A stretch of DNA of 64,000 bases from Micromonospora sonchi (GTDB lineage: Bacteria; Actinomycetota; Actinomycetes; Mycobacteriales; Micromonosporaceae): NCBI RefSeq assembly GCF_014646235.1, contig NZ_BMNB01000019.1:1-64000 (forward strand), written 5' to 3'. This document shows positions 17,624 to 26,526 of the stretch, piece by piece. Both the position numbers and the translations under genes were made by a program. Positions within the stretch are counted from its first letter, which is position 1. Each line of letters opens with the position of its first letter. The notes beneath the pieces are model-generated. The model had not been told where the DNA came from and searched no databases. It was given only the letters and a program-made list of their open reading frames with translations.

Positions 17624-19102
17624 TCAGTCGATCGGCCAACTGTGCACGGGCTCGTTGGTGCGCTGTAGTTCCGCGTAGCGCTGCAACATGTGGCGCAGGG
17701 CGGCGTGGCGGTCCAGGTTCCGGTGCCGCTCGGCGGCCCAGACCGTGGCGGTCTGCCAGGCCGCCCCGTTACGGCCGGTACGGCAGCGCTGCTCGATGAT
17801 GCCGAGCAGACGATCACGCTCGGCCGGAGCCACCCCGAAGCCGTCGAGCCCGGCCGAGGCGATCGGCAGCAGCACGTCGCGCACCAGCGTGGTCACCGGC
17901 ACCTCGCCGAGCCGCGGCCAGTGCAGGATGGCGTCCATCCCGCGTCGGGCCGCGGCGTGGAAGTTCTCCTCGGCCGAGCTGAAGGTGAGTTGACTCCAGA
18001 TCGGCCGGTCGGACTCGGCCAGGCCGCGGACCAGCCCGAAATAGAAGGCGGCGTTGGCCAGCATGTCGACGACGGTCGGCCCGGCGGGCAGCACCCGGTT
18101 CTCCACCCGCAGGTGTGGGCGGCCGTCCATGATGTCGTAGACCGGCCGGTTCCACCGGTAGACCGTGCCGTTGTGCAGCCGCAGCTCGGCCAACTCGGGT
18201 ACGCCGCCGGCGTGCAGCACCTCCACCGGGTCCTCGGTCTCGCAGATCGGCAGCAACGGGGGGAAGTAGCGGACGTTCTCCTCGAACAGGTCGAAGATCG
18301 AGGTGATCCAGCGCTCACCGAACCACACCCGGGGGCGTACCCCCTGGGCCTTCAACTCGTCCGGCCGGGTGTCGGTGGCCTGCTCGAACAGGGCGATCCG
18401 GGTCTCTGCCCAGAGCTGCCGTCCGTACAGGAACGGCGAGTTGGCACCCATCGCCACCTGCGCCGCCGCGATCGCCTGTGAAGCGTTCCAGTAGTCCGCG
18501 AAGCTGTCTGGCGCGACTTGAAGATGGAACTGGAGACTGGTGCACGCCGCCTCCGGCGCGATCGAGTCGGTGTGCGTACGCAGCCGCTCGACGCCGCGGA
18601 TGTCGAGTTCGATGTCCTCGCCCCGGGCACCGACGATCTGGTCGTTGAGCACCCGGTACCGCTCGTTGGTGGAGAGGTTGTCCGCCACCAGATGCCGCTC
18701 GGTCAGCGTCGGCAGGATGCCGACCAGGACGATCCGGGTGTCCGATCGGGCCGCCCGGTCGTTCGCCCGGGTCAGACTGCCGCTCAGGTCACGCTCGTAA
18801 TCGGCGAATCCCCTGCCCTCGATGAGCCGCGGGTTCGCGTTCAATTCCAGGTTGAAGCGTCCCAGCTCGGTCTGGAACAGCGGGTCGGCGATGGCGGCGA
18901 GGATCTCGTCGTTGCGCATCGCGGGTTCGGCGTTCGGGTCCACCAGGTTGAGCTCGATCTCCAACCCGGTCATCGGCCGGTCGGCGTCGAACCCGAAGTC
19001 GTCCAGCATCAGCGCGAAGACATCCAGACAGCGACGGACCTTCTGCCGGTAACTGACCCGGTCCTCACGGGAGAAGGCGGTTCGGTCGACGTCCCTGCCC
19101 AT
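17624..19102 (-). CDS. GCS2-family glutamate--cysteine ligase-like protein
   Basis: 492-residue carboxylate-amine ligase of the GCS2 family (ATP-dependent gamma-glutamyl-cysteine ligase-like). Motifs include GLEIELNLVDP near residue 46, which holds the metal/ATP glutamates, RFNLELNANPRLIEG, and EAACTSLQFHLQVAPDSFADYWNA, plus HLRVENRVLPAGPTVVDMLANAAF. Members work in glutathione-, ergothioneine- or peptide-type small-molecule synthesis; which reaction applies here cannot be told. The ATG at 19102 follows GGAGGAAAC; upstream codons have no ribosome site. It stands alone: no ergothioneine genes are adjacent, so an EgtA role is unsupported. Confidence 0.85.
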   Translation of the reverse strand: MGRDVDRTAFSREDRVSYRQKVRRCLDVFALMLDDFGFDADRPMTGLEIELNLVDPNAEPAMRNDEILAAIADPLFQTELGRFNLELNANPRLIEGRGFADYERDLSGSLTRANDRAARSDTRIVLVGILPTLTERHLVADNLSTNERYRVLNDQIVGARGEDIELDIRGVERLRTHTDSIAPEAACTSLQFHLQVAPDSFADYWNASQAIAAAQVAMGANSPFLYGRQLWAETRIALFEQATDTRPDELKAQGVRPRVWFGERWITSIFDLFEENVRYFPPLLPICETEDPVEVLHAGGVPELAELRLHNGTVYRWNRPVYDIMDGRPHLRVENRVLPAGPTVVDMLANAAFYFGLVRGLAESDRPIWSQLTFSSAEENFHAAARRGMDAILHWPRLGEVPVTTLVRDVLLPIASAGLDGFGVAPAERDRLLGIIEQRCRTGRNGAAWQTATVWAAERHRNLDRHAALRHMLQRYAELQRTNEPVHSWPID

Positions 19103-19375
19103 GTTTCCTCCCGGCGCGCAACGCGACGGAACGGTCTCCGCTCCGCAGCGCATTGTGAACCATACTCGGTAAAAGCGCCGAACCGGTCGGCCCGGAAGGC
19201 CGGTCCGTTGCCGTGGTCCACCCGGTTGCCGAGCGGAACCCCGACGGACCGGGTCGGACGCCTCCGCCAGCATCTCTACCCAGCCAGAGGGGGCAGAGCA
19301 GCAGGCCGACCAGCGAACAAGCTGTGACAATTCACGTTGCGCCGCCGGAAAGACCGCAGGGCGGCGCGGTCGGAG

Positions 19376-19411
19376 AAAAGCCGACCGGCCCGCGCGGTGC
19401 GGGCCGGTCGG
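19376..19411 (-). terminator. intrinsic terminator of the YceI gene
   Basis: A 13-bp perfect stem (CCGACCGGCCCGC and complement) with a 5-nt loop, followed on the minus strand by GCTTTT. It lies 13 bp after the stop codon. It is the best canonical rho-independent terminator in the window. Confidence 0.92.
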
Positions 19412-19423
19412 GGCGTACGGCGA

Positions 19424-20005
19424 TCAGGCCTGGCGGATGGCCTCGCCCTCGATCTCGATCTTGATCTTCTTGCCGACCAGGACACCGCCCGACTCCAGGG
19501 CGACGTTCCAGGTCAGGCCGAACTCCTCGCGGTCGATCTCGGCGGTGGCCGAGAAGCCGAAGATGTCCTGACCGAACGGGCTGCGGCCGGCGCCCTCGAA
19601 CTCGACCTTCAGGTCGACCGGGCGGGTCACGTCCTTGATGGTGAGCTCACCGGCGAGGACGAACTCGTTGCCCTCGTGGGACTTCACCCCCGTGCTGCGG
19701 TACTCCAGGGTGGCGAACTTCTCCACGTCGAGGAACTCCGGGCTGCGCAGGTGCGCGTCCCGGTCGGCCTGCGCGGTGTTGATGCTGGCCGCCTGGATGG
19801 TGGCGGTGACCGACGACTGGAGGGGCTCCTCGGCGATGGTGATGGTCGCGCTGGCCTCGGCGAAGTCACCGCGCACCTTGCTGACCATCATGTGTCGGGC
19901 GACGAAGCCGACCCGCTTGTGCGCCGCATCCAGCAGGTAGGTGCCAGCCGCCGGGATGGTGAGGCCGTTCCAGTCGCGGGTAACCGACTCGGTGCTGCTG
20001 GTCAT
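19424..20005 (-). CDS. YceI-family lipid-binding protein
   Basis: 193-residue YceI-fold protein, a lipocalin-like beta barrel that binds isoprenoid or other lipids. The family pattern is seen through AGTYLLDAAHKRVGFVARHM, SPEFLDVEKFATLEYRSTGV, LTIKDVTRPVDLKVEFEG and IDREEFGLTWN. No signal peptide is visible, so it acts in the cytoplasm like many actinobacterial members. Divergently transcribed from a MarR regulator 101 bp away, which probably controls it. ATG at 20005; its own terminator lies downstream. Confidence 0.93.
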   Translation of the reverse strand: MTSSTESVTRDWNGLTIPAAGTYLLDAAHKRVGFVARHMMVSKVRGDFAEASATITIAEEPLQSSVTATIQAASINTAQADRDAHLRSPEFLDVEKFATLEYRSTGVKSHEGNEFVLAGELTIKDVTRPVDLKVEFEGAGRSPFGQDIFGFSATAEIDREEFGLTWNVALESGGVLVGKKIKIEIEGEAIRQA

Positions 20006-20056
20006 GAGAGACTGCCCTTCAAGAGATTGTTTGCTGCGCCGACTGCTGTGTAAGCA

Positions 20057-20087
20057 ACTATACGCTAGACAACATTCCCCGTGTCAA
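20057..20087 (-). promoter_or_regulatory. candidate sigma-A promoter for the YceI gene
   Basis: On the minus strand, TTGACA (complement of 20082-20087) is followed after 19 bp by TATAGT (complement of 20057-20062), about 50 bp before the start codon. The spacer is 2 bp longer than ideal. Confidence 0.45.
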
Positions 20088-20091
20088 GTAC

Positions 20092-20100
20092 TGGTATGAT
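20092..20100 (+). promoter_or_regulatory. extended -10 promoter of the MarR gene
   Basis: TGGTATGAT fits the extended -10 consensus TGnTATnAT. The GTG start codon lies 7 bp beyond the hexamer, so transcription would begin at or next to the start codon (leaderless mRNA). Confidence 0.45.
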
Positions 20101-20106
20101 GGACTG

Positions 20107-20607
20107 GTGAACCCGAACGTGTTCGACGACCCTCGGATCACCGCTGTCGGCCTGCTCTTCGAGGTGCATGCCGGGCTGTCCGCCAGATTCGCGGCCCAGC
20201 TCGACGAGCACGGGCTGTCACCGGTCGAGTTCGAGGTGTTGACCCGACTCGCCCGATCGCCCGGCGCCCAGCTCCGGATGACCGACCTCGCTGCCCAGAC
20301 CTCCCTCTCCACCAGTGGTGTCACCCGGGTGGTGGACCGCATGGAGCGCGACGGCCTGCTCACCCGACGCGCCTGCCCCTCCGACCGGCGCAGTTCGTAC
20401 GCGGTCGTCACGCCGGCCGGGTTGAGCCGGCTCGACGGGTGCCTGCCCGGCCACCTGCAGATAATCGAGGACTGGTTCACCGGTCAGCTCGATCCGTCGG
20501 CGCTGGACGCCGTGCTCGACGGTCTGCGCCGGGTACGCGATGCCGTCAATCCCTGCGCCACGGCCGGCAGTGGCGATGACCCCGAGGAGGGGACGGGTCC
20601 CTGCTGA
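20107..20607 (+). CDS. MarR-family transcriptional regulator
   Basis: 166-residue MarR-type winged-helix repressor. Dimerisation helices flank the DNA-binding domain at about residues 40-105, with MTDLAAQTSLSTSGVTRVVDRMERDGLLTRRACPSDRRSSYAVVT; the DRR wing motif is intact. GTG at 20107 is forced because the ATGs just upstream run into an immediate stop. No ribosome site is present, in line with a leaderless transcript. Likely target: the divergent YceI gene and its own promoter. Confidence 0.92.
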   Translation: MNPNVFDDPRITAVGLLFEVHAGLSARFAAQLDEHGLSPVEFEVLTRLARSPGAQLRMTDLAAQTSLSTSGVTRVVDRMERDGLLTRRACPSDRRSSYAVVTPAGLSRLDGCLPGHLQIIEDWFTGQLDPSALDAVLDGLRRVRDAVNPCATAGSGDDPEEGTGPC

Positions 20608-20775
20608 TGTTCGCGGCGTGCCCGATCGTCGTTCCTCGCCCAGCCGTCCGGCGGAAGACTCTCGGTGTGCGGCGATCCAGCCGAGCGTGACGGACACCGG
20701 CAGAAAGACCGGCAGAACCAGTCGGCCAATGGTCGATAGTTCCGCAAACCCGACAGTTGGCCTGGCGCCGCCTGG

Positions 20776-23406
20776 CTACTCTCGCCTCAGCGGGGGCGCA
20801 TCGGGGGGTGCCGGCGCGGGCGATGAGCGAGGGGTGACAACAGGGGGCTTCCTCGCCCGCGCCACCCCCGTTCGCATCGCTGGCCGGCCGGGCCGTCGGC
20901 CCGGCCGGCCGCGCTCGGCGGTAGCGTCCACAGGTGCCGTGCTCCGAGCCGCGGACAACGCGTACAGCAACTCCTCCTCCGACCGCAACAACCGGATGCC
21001 CGTCTCCCGGCAAACCCGGTCCAGCCGGTCGAGCACGGTCGGATCCGAGGTGCTCACCGCCAGGCCGACCAGCGCCTCCACCACCGTCCGACGCCGGTCC
21101 GCCCCGACCGTCTCCGCCGCGGCGGCGAACCACTCCGCCGCCACCTCCCGATCGCCCCGGTGCAGGGCGAGGTGTCCCTCGACCAGTGCGCCGGTGGCAC
21201 CCAGCGGACGCAGTTCGACGAGCACCTGGGCAGCCTCGGCGGCCCGGCCGTCCTGGGCGAGCGCCAGCCCCAGCGTGCCGAGCACCCGCCGCCGCTGCCG
21301 GGGCGCCCCGAGGTCGGCGAGGGCAGTCAGGATCCGCCGCGCCTCGTCGGTCGCCTCGGCGTACCGGCCTTCCAGACGGAACACCTCCGCGACCGTGCCG
21401 CGGGCCAGCACCCGCAGGCGCCGCTCCCCGCACTGCCCGCTGAGCCGGTCCACGGTGGCGAGCCGACGACGCGCGGCAGCGAGTTCGCCGACGTGGATCT
21501 CGTGCCACGCGAGGTGATGGTGGGCGACTGCCATCTGACCGACCAACCCGCCCTCGGTGGCCACCATCAGCACCGCCTCCGCCTGCTCCCGCGCCTGATC
21601 CGGCCGGCCGGTAGCGGCCAGCAGAGCACCCAGCACCATGCGCGCCTCCAACTCACCGGGAACGTCGCCGAGGCGGCGGAACGCCTCCAGTGCCACGCGA
21701 GCGCTGCGTACCTCCTCGCCGGCCGCGCCGTGTTCGTCGGCGAGCAGCGCGACGCCGAGCGACGCCCAGGCCCGCAGCGCCGGATCGGCGTCGGCGGTAC
21801 GCGGATCGGCGAGCAGCCGCAGCAGCCACTGCCGGCCCGGCACGTCCCGCCCGCGCAGTCGCCACCACCATGGCAGGCCGGCCGCCAGCCGCAACGCGGT
21901 CAGCGGATCGTCCACCGCCGCGAACCCGAGCGCCGCGCTGATGTCGGCGGTGACCTCGTCGAGGCGATGGGCGGCGGCGGTGGCGGCACCGGCCAGCCCG
22001 GGTGCGGTGCGTTCCACCAGCCGGGTCACCACCCGGGCGTGCCGGCGGCGGATCGCGGTCGACTCGCCGGCACCGGCAGCCTGCTCGACGGCGTAGTCGC
22101 GGACCGCGTCGACCAGCCGGAAACGGTACGGCCCACCGCCGCGTACGCTCAGCAGCCCCAGGTCGAGGAACCGGTTCAGCAGCGGTACCGGGTCGGGGGT
22201 GCGGTCGGTGCCGGCGAGCATCTCCTCGGCCAACTCGACCGACCAACGGTTGCGGAAGGCGGCGAGCCGGCGCAGCGCCATCCGTTCCTCCTCCGCGAGC
22301 AGCCGGTAGCTGGTTGCCACCGCGTCCCGCAGCGTCTCCGCCACCGCCGCCCGCGCGTCGTCGCCCCACGACTGGTCCGCCGCCCAGCCGCTGCGTGGCG
22401 CGACCGAGGTGTCCAGATCCAGGACGCGGTCCCCGTAGCGGTCGAGCAGTTCGGTGAGGTCGAGCAGCCGGCCACGCGCCGCCATCAGCTCGATGGCCAA
22501 CGGCAGTCCACCCAGCCGCCGGACCAGCGCGGCAAGCGCCGGCAGCTCGGCATCCGACGGTGGCTCCGGCCGGACCTGGGCGAGCCGCGCGGTGAACAGC
22601 GCCACCGCCGGATTTCCGGCGAGCGCCGCGGGATCGGTGACGCCGGGCGGCGGCACGTCCAGCGGTGACACCGGGCGGACCCGCTCCCCCGGCAGCCCCA
22701 CCGGGTGCCGGCCGGTGACCAGTACCCGCAGTGACGGCACCGTGTCGAGCAGCCGTCGCAACGTCCCGGCCACCGGGTCGGGTGCCCGTTCGGCCGCGTC
22801 CACCAGCAACAACGCCCGTCGGTCACCGAGGCGGGCAGCCAACTCGGCCACCCGGGCCGCACCGAAGACCGTCACCGCGGCGGCGAGCACGTCGGGGGCG
22901 TCCGATCCGGCCCCCACCAGCACACCGGCGGTGCCGCCGGGGTAGGCGGCGGCGACGGCGTGGACCGCGGCCAACGCGAGTGCCGTCTTGCCGACGCCAG
23001 CCAGCCCCACCAGGCTCACCAGCCGGGGGCCGCGCGGATCGGCCAGCGTCGTGGTTAGTTCGGTCAGGTCCCGCTCCCGGCCGATCAGCTCGGGCGGCGG
23101 CGGGATGTGCAGTGGCGTGCCCGGATCAGGCGATGCTGCCGTCGCGCCGATTCCCCGGGCGGCGGCCAGGAAGGCGGCCCGGTCCGCATCGCTCATTCCG
23201 AGCGCAGCGGCGAGCAGTTCGACGGTGGTGCGCTGGGGCCGCGCCGATCGCCCCCGTTCCAGGTCGCGGACCGTCCGTACGCCGATGCCGGCACGCGCCG
23301 CCAGCTCGGCCTGGGTGAGGCCGGCGGCCAGGCGATGCCCCCGCAACAGCCCGGGCAGGGTGGTCGACGGTTCCGAACCGGATTGACGATCATGACCCGA
23401 AGCCAT
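20776..23406 (-). CDS. XRE-NTPase-TPR regulator (STAND/AfsR-like)
   Basis: 876-residue signal-transduction ATPase. An N-terminal helix-turn-helix (residues 17-72; LRGHRLAAGLTQAELAARAG and VRTVRDLERGRSARPQRTTV) is followed by an NB-ARC-like NTPase (about 95-400). Walker A is GLAGVGKTALAL and Walker B LLLVDAAER; GGLPLAIELMAARG is the conserved GLPLA motif of STAND NTPases. The C-terminal half (about 500-830) is alpha-helical with TPR-like repeats, and a basic Pro/Arg tail ends the protein. It senses an unknown ligand and controls transcription. ATG at 23406 opens exactly at the regulator start. It is next to but apparently separate from the acyl-CoA genes. Confidence 0.88.
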   Translation of the reverse strand: MASGHDRQSGSEPSTTLPGLLRGHRLAAGLTQAELAARAGIGVRTVRDLERGRSARPQRTTVELLAAALGMSDADRAAFLAAARGIGATAASPDPGTPLHIPPPPELIGRERDLTELTTTLADPRGPRLVSLVGLAGVGKTALALAAVHAVAAAYPGGTAGVLVGAGSDAPDVLAAAVTVFGAARVAELAARLGDRRALLLVDAAERAPDPVAGTLRRLLDTVPSLRVLVTGRHPVGLPGERVRPVSPLDVPPPGVTDPAALAGNPAVALFTARLAQVRPEPPSDAELPALAALVRRLGGLPLAIELMAARGRLLDLTELLDRYGDRVLDLDTSVAPRSGWAADQSWGDDARAAVAETLRDAVATSYRLLAEEERMALRRLAAFRNRWSVELAEEMLAGTDRTPDPVPLLNRFLDLGLLSVRGGGPYRFRLVDAVRDYAVEQAAGAGESTAIRRRHARVVTRLVERTAPGLAGAATAAAHRLDEVTADISAALGFAAVDDPLTALRLAAGLPWWWRLRGRDVPGRQWLLRLLADPRTADADPALRAWASLGVALLADEHGAAGEEVRSARVALEAFRRLGDVPGELEARMVLGALLAATGRPDQAREQAEAVLMVATEGGLVGQMAVAHHHLAWHEIHVGELAAARRRLATVDRLSGQCGERRLRVLARGTVAEVFRLEGRYAEATDEARRILTALADLGAPRQRRRVLGTLGLALAQDGRAAEAAQVLVELRPLGATGALVEGHLALHRGDREVAAEWFAAAAETVGADRRRTVVEALVGLAVSTSDPTVLDRLDRVCRETGIRLLRSEEELLYALSAARSTAPVDATAERGRPGRRPGRPAMRTGVARARKPPVVTPRSSPAPAPPDAPPLRRE

Positions 23407-23519
23407 GGGCAGGGACACTACGGGCCCGTCCGGACAGCCGACACGCCATCGTCGGCCACCCGACCGGAGGATGCCGAAACCCGACACGACCGCCCCGACC
23501 GGGCCCTGCGGCCCGATGC

Positions 23520-24674
23520 CTACATGCCCAGATCCCGAGCGATGATCATGCGCTGCACCTCGGAGGTGCCCTCGCCGATCTCCAGGATCTTGGAGTCCCG
23601 CCAGAACCGGGCCACCGGGTACTCGTTCATGAAGCCGTATCCGCCGTGGATCTGGGTCGCCTCGCGGGCATTGTCCACGGCGATCGTGCTGGCGTGCAGC
23701 TTGGCGATCGCCGCCTGGCGCTTGAACGGCGCGCCGGCCAGCAGCCGGGCCGCGGCGTCGTAGTACGCCAGCCGGGCGGTGTGCGCCTTCATCTCCATGT
23801 CGGCGATCTTGAACTGGATCGCCTGGTAGTTGCCGATCGGCTGGCCGAAGGCGTGGCGTTGTTTCGCGTACTTGACGGACTCGTCGACGCAGCCCTGAGC
23901 GAGGCCGACGGCCAGCGCGGCGATGGCGATCCGGCCCTCGTCGAGGATGCGCAGAAACTGGGCGAAGCCCCGGCCGCGCTCGCCGAGCAGGTTCTCCGCC
24001 GGCACCCGGCAGTCGTCGAAAGCCAGCTCGTGGGTGTCCGAGGCGGTCCAGCCGACCTTGGAATAGCCGGGCGCGACGGTGAAGCCGGGCGTACCGCTCG
24101 GCACGATGATCGTGGACAGCTCCTTCGATCCGTCCGACCGGATGCCGGTGACGGCGGCGACCGTGACCAGTGCGGTGATGTCGGTGCCCGAGTTCGTGAT
24201 GAACGCCTTGGCGCCGTTGATCACCCATTCGTTGGTCGACTCGTCCAGCACGGCCCGGGTCTCGGTGCCGCCGGCGTCCGACCCGAAGCCCGGCTCGGTC
24301 AGCCCGAAGCCGGCCAGCGCCTCACCACTGAGCAGCTTCGGCAGCCACCGGGCCTTCTGCTCGTCGGTGCCGAAGCGGTAGATCGGCATCGCGCCGAGCG
24401 AGACCGCCGCCTCCAGGGTGATCGCCACGCTGGAGTCGACCCGGGCCAGCTCCTCCAGGGCCAGGCAGAGGGCGAAGTAGTCGCCGCCCATGCCGCCGTG
24501 CTCCTCGCCGAAGGGCAGGCCGAACAGGCCCATCTTGCCCATCTGCCGGATGATCTCGTACGGGAAGGTGTGCTGCTCGTAGTGCTCGGCGATGACCGGC
24601 GCGACCACCTCGCGGGCGAAGTCCCGCACGCTGGCGCGCAGCGCCTCGTGCTCCTCGTTGAGCCGGAAGTCCAT
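23520..24674 (-). CDS. acyl-CoA dehydrogenase (isovaleryl-CoA type)
   Basis: 384-residue FAD-dependent acyl-CoA dehydrogenase. Signatures: GFGLTEPGFGSDAGGTETRA, VGWTASDTHELAFDDCRVP, QRHAFGQPIGNYQAIQFKIADM and EIGEGTSEVQRMIIARDL, the last with the catalytic glutamate region. With the carboxyltransferase, HMG-CoA lyase and biotin carboxylase nearby, the best substrate guess is isovaleryl-CoA in leucine breakdown. ATG at 24674 follows AGGAGGAACCCG. It lies 71 bp after the carboxyltransferase gene in the same direction. Confidence 0.93.
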   Translation of the reverse strand: MDFRLNEEHEALRASVRDFAREVVAPVIAEHYEQHTFPYEIIRQMGKMGLFGLPFGEEHGGMGGDYFALCLALEELARVDSSVAITLEAAVSLGAMPIYRFGTDEQKARWLPKLLSGEALAGFGLTEPGFGSDAGGTETRAVLDESTNEWVINGAKAFITNSGTDITALVTVAAVTGIRSDGSKELSTIIVPSGTPGFTVAPGYSKVGWTASDTHELAFDDCRVPAENLLGERGRGFAQFLRILDEGRIAIAALAVGLAQGCVDESVKYAKQRHAFGQPIGNYQAIQFKIADMEMKAHTARLAYYDAAARLLAGAPFKRQAAIAKLHASTIAVDNAREATQIHGGYGFMNEYPVARFWRDSKILEIGEGTSEVQRMIIARDLGM

Positions 24675-24745
24675 CGGGTTCCTCCTGGGTGGACGGGCCG
24701 CTGGGCGCTCGTGACGCCAGGGCGGGTCGTGCTGGGTCGGCCCGC

Positions 24746-26278
24746 TCAGACGGGGGTGACCCCGTGCCGACGGCGGGAGAAGTGGCGTTCCTTGCCACCG
24801 GCGGCGGCGAACCGGCGGACCAGCTCGGCACGCAGCTCGTGCGGCTCGACGATCGCGTCGATCACCAGTTCGCTGGCCAGCCGGACGATGTCGATGTCCC
24901 GCTCGTACTCTTCGCGCTTCGCGGTGACGAAGGCGGCCCGTTCGGCCTCGTCCCCGATCGCGGCGATCTTGTTGGCGTACACCGCGTTGACCGCCGCCTC
25001 CGCGCCCATCACCGCGATCTTCGCGGTGGGCAGGGCGATCGTGGCGTCCGGCTCGAATCCCGGACCGGCCATGGCGTAGAGGCCGGCGCCGTACGCCTTG
25101 CGGACCACCACGCAGATCTTGGGTACGGTCGCCTCGGAGATCGCGGTGATCATCTTGGCGCCGTGCCGGATGATGCCCTGCTTCTCCACCGCGCTGCCGA
25201 CCATGAACCCGGGCACGTCGGACAGGAACAGCAGCGGCACGTTGAACGCGTCGCAGAGCTGCACGAACCGGGTCGCCTTGTCGGCCGAGTCGACGAAGAG
25301 CACCCCGCCCTTGAACATCGAGTTGTTGCCGACCACGCCGACGACCTCGCCGTTCAGTCGGCCGAAGCCGATGGTCAACTCCTTGGCCCAGAGCGCCTGG
25401 ATCTCGAAGAAGGAACCCTCGTCGAGCAGGCCCTTGACGTACCGCCGCATGTCGAACGCCTGGCGCTCGCTCGCCGGCACCAACGCCGCCAGGTCCGTCC
25501 TGGCGGGCGCGTCGACAGCGTCGGCCGTCGGCGGGCGCTGGGTCCAGTTCGCCGGCAGGTACGACAGGTAGCGCTTCACCACGTCGAGCGCCTCGGCCTC
25601 GGACTTGCAGAGGAAGTGCCCGACGCCCGACTCGGCGCAGTGCACCTTCGCCCCGCCCATCGCCTCCAGGGTGGTCTTCTCGCCGGTGACCATCTCGACC
25701 ATGCGGTCGGAGCCGAGGTACATGCTGGCGTTGCCGTCGACCATCGCCACCACGTCGCAGAACGCCGGGATGTACGCGCCACCGGCCGCGCTCGGCCCGA
25801 ACAACGCGCAGACCTGCGGGATCGAGCCCGAGGCGCGCACCTGGTTCCAGAAGATCTTCCCGGCGCCGCGCCGCCCGGGGAAGAGCTCCACCTGGTCGGT
25901 GATCCGGGCGCCGGCCGAGTCGACCAGGTAGACCATCGGCACACCGGTGTCGTACGCCCGCTCGATGATCCGGATGATCTTCTCGACGGTACGCGCGCCC
26001 CAACTGCCGGCCTTGACGGTCGAGTCGTTGGCCATCAGGCAGACCGGACGGCCGTCGATGGTGGCGGTGCCGGTGACCACCCCGTCGGCGGGCAGCCCTT
26101 CGGCGAGCACGTTCGCGTAGACCCCGTCCTCGACGAACGACCCCTCGTCGACCAGCAGCGCAACCCGCTCCCGGGCGAACAGCTTCCCCTTGGCCTCGTT
26201 CGCCGCGTGGTACTTCTCCGCGCCGCCCGCCCGAACCCGCTCACGCAGTTGCTCCAGCGCCTCACCGTCGAGCTTCAC
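24746..26278 (-). CDS. acyl-CoA carboxylase beta (carboxyltransferase) subunit
   Basis: 510-residue biotin-dependent carboxyltransferase of the methylcrotonyl/propionyl-CoA class. The N-terminal half carries the acyl-CoA site (SAGARITDQVELFPGRRGAG, GPSAAGGAYIPAFCD). The C-terminal half carries the carboxybiotin site (FLSDVPGFMVGSAVEKQGII, KAYGAGLYAMAG). SAGARI, PGRRGAG and the overall order match the methylcrotonyl-CoA carboxylase beta type. GTG at 26278 follows GAGGGGGCGGC; it opens at the KLDGEALEQLRERV helix that begins this family. It leads the operon with the dehydrogenase and is preceded by a palindromic operator. Confidence 0.92.
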   Translation of the reverse strand: MKLDGEALEQLRERVRAGGAEKYHAANEAKGKLFARERVALLVDEGSFVEDGVYANVLAEGLPADGVVTGTATIDGRPVCLMANDSTVKAGSWGARTVEKIIRIIERAYDTGVPMVYLVDSAGARITDQVELFPGRRGAGKIFWNQVRASGSIPQVCALFGPSAAGGAYIPAFCDVVAMVDGNASMYLGSDRMVEMVTGEKTTLEAMGGAKVHCAESGVGHFLCKSEAEALDVVKRYLSYLPANWTQRPPTADAVDAPARTDLAALVPASERQAFDMRRYVKGLLDEGSFFEIQALWAKELTIGFGRLNGEVVGVVGNNSMFKGGVLFVDSADKATRFVQLCDAFNVPLLFLSDVPGFMVGSAVEKQGIIRHGAKMITAISEATVPKICVVVRKAYGAGLYAMAGPGFEPDATIALPTAKIAVMGAEAAVNAVYANKIAAIGDEAERAAFVTAKREEYERDIDIVRLASELVIDAIVEPHELRAELVRRFAAAGGKERHFSRRRHGVTPV

Positions 26279-26337
26279 GCCGCCCCCTCGCCGCCATCCC
26301 GCCACCGGCACTCCGCCACTCCGGCCCGAATCGCCAG

Positions 26338-26354
26338 CCTGAACGATCGTTAGG
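26338..26354. promoter_or_regulatory. palindromic operator overlapping the carboxylase promoter
   Basis: CCTGAACGATCGTTAGG holds a perfect 10-bp palindrome AACGATCGTT (26342-26351) with partly symmetric flanks. On the minus strand TAACCT (26353-26358) could be the -10 element, so a bound repressor would block it. The TetR gene at 30693 in the same cluster is the natural candidate. Confidence 0.6.
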
Positions 26355-26396
26355 TTACCCCACCCCAGCCACGCCTCACCACGTCCCACACCCTCG

Positions 26397-26466
26397 CGAT
26401 CTTGCAGTTTTCGTCGCCGCTTATCGGGGCAAAAGCCGCGTATGGCCGACACAAACTGCATGATCG
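26397..26466. repeat. long imperfect inverted repeat, intergenic
   Basis: Arms CGATCTTGCAGTTT (26397-26410) and AAACTGCATGATCG (26453-26466) match at 13 of 14 positions around a 42-nt spacer that itself has pairing segments (GTCG/CGAC). It lies between HMG-CoA lyase and the carboxylase promoter. It looks like a small palindromic repeat element or a transcription terminator structure. Confidence 0.6.
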
Positions 26467-26526
26467 ACGCGGGGGTTGCGAGCCCCGGCGCGGGGGTTGG
26501 GGGCAGGGGGAGAGAGGGGCGCGGGG

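Noticed and set aside
23407..24228. Extension of the XRE-NTPase protein into the acyl-CoA dehydrogenase gene
   Set aside because: The extra N-terminal part reads as an out-of-frame Arg/Gly-rich translation of the dehydrogenase; the true start is the ATG at 23406.
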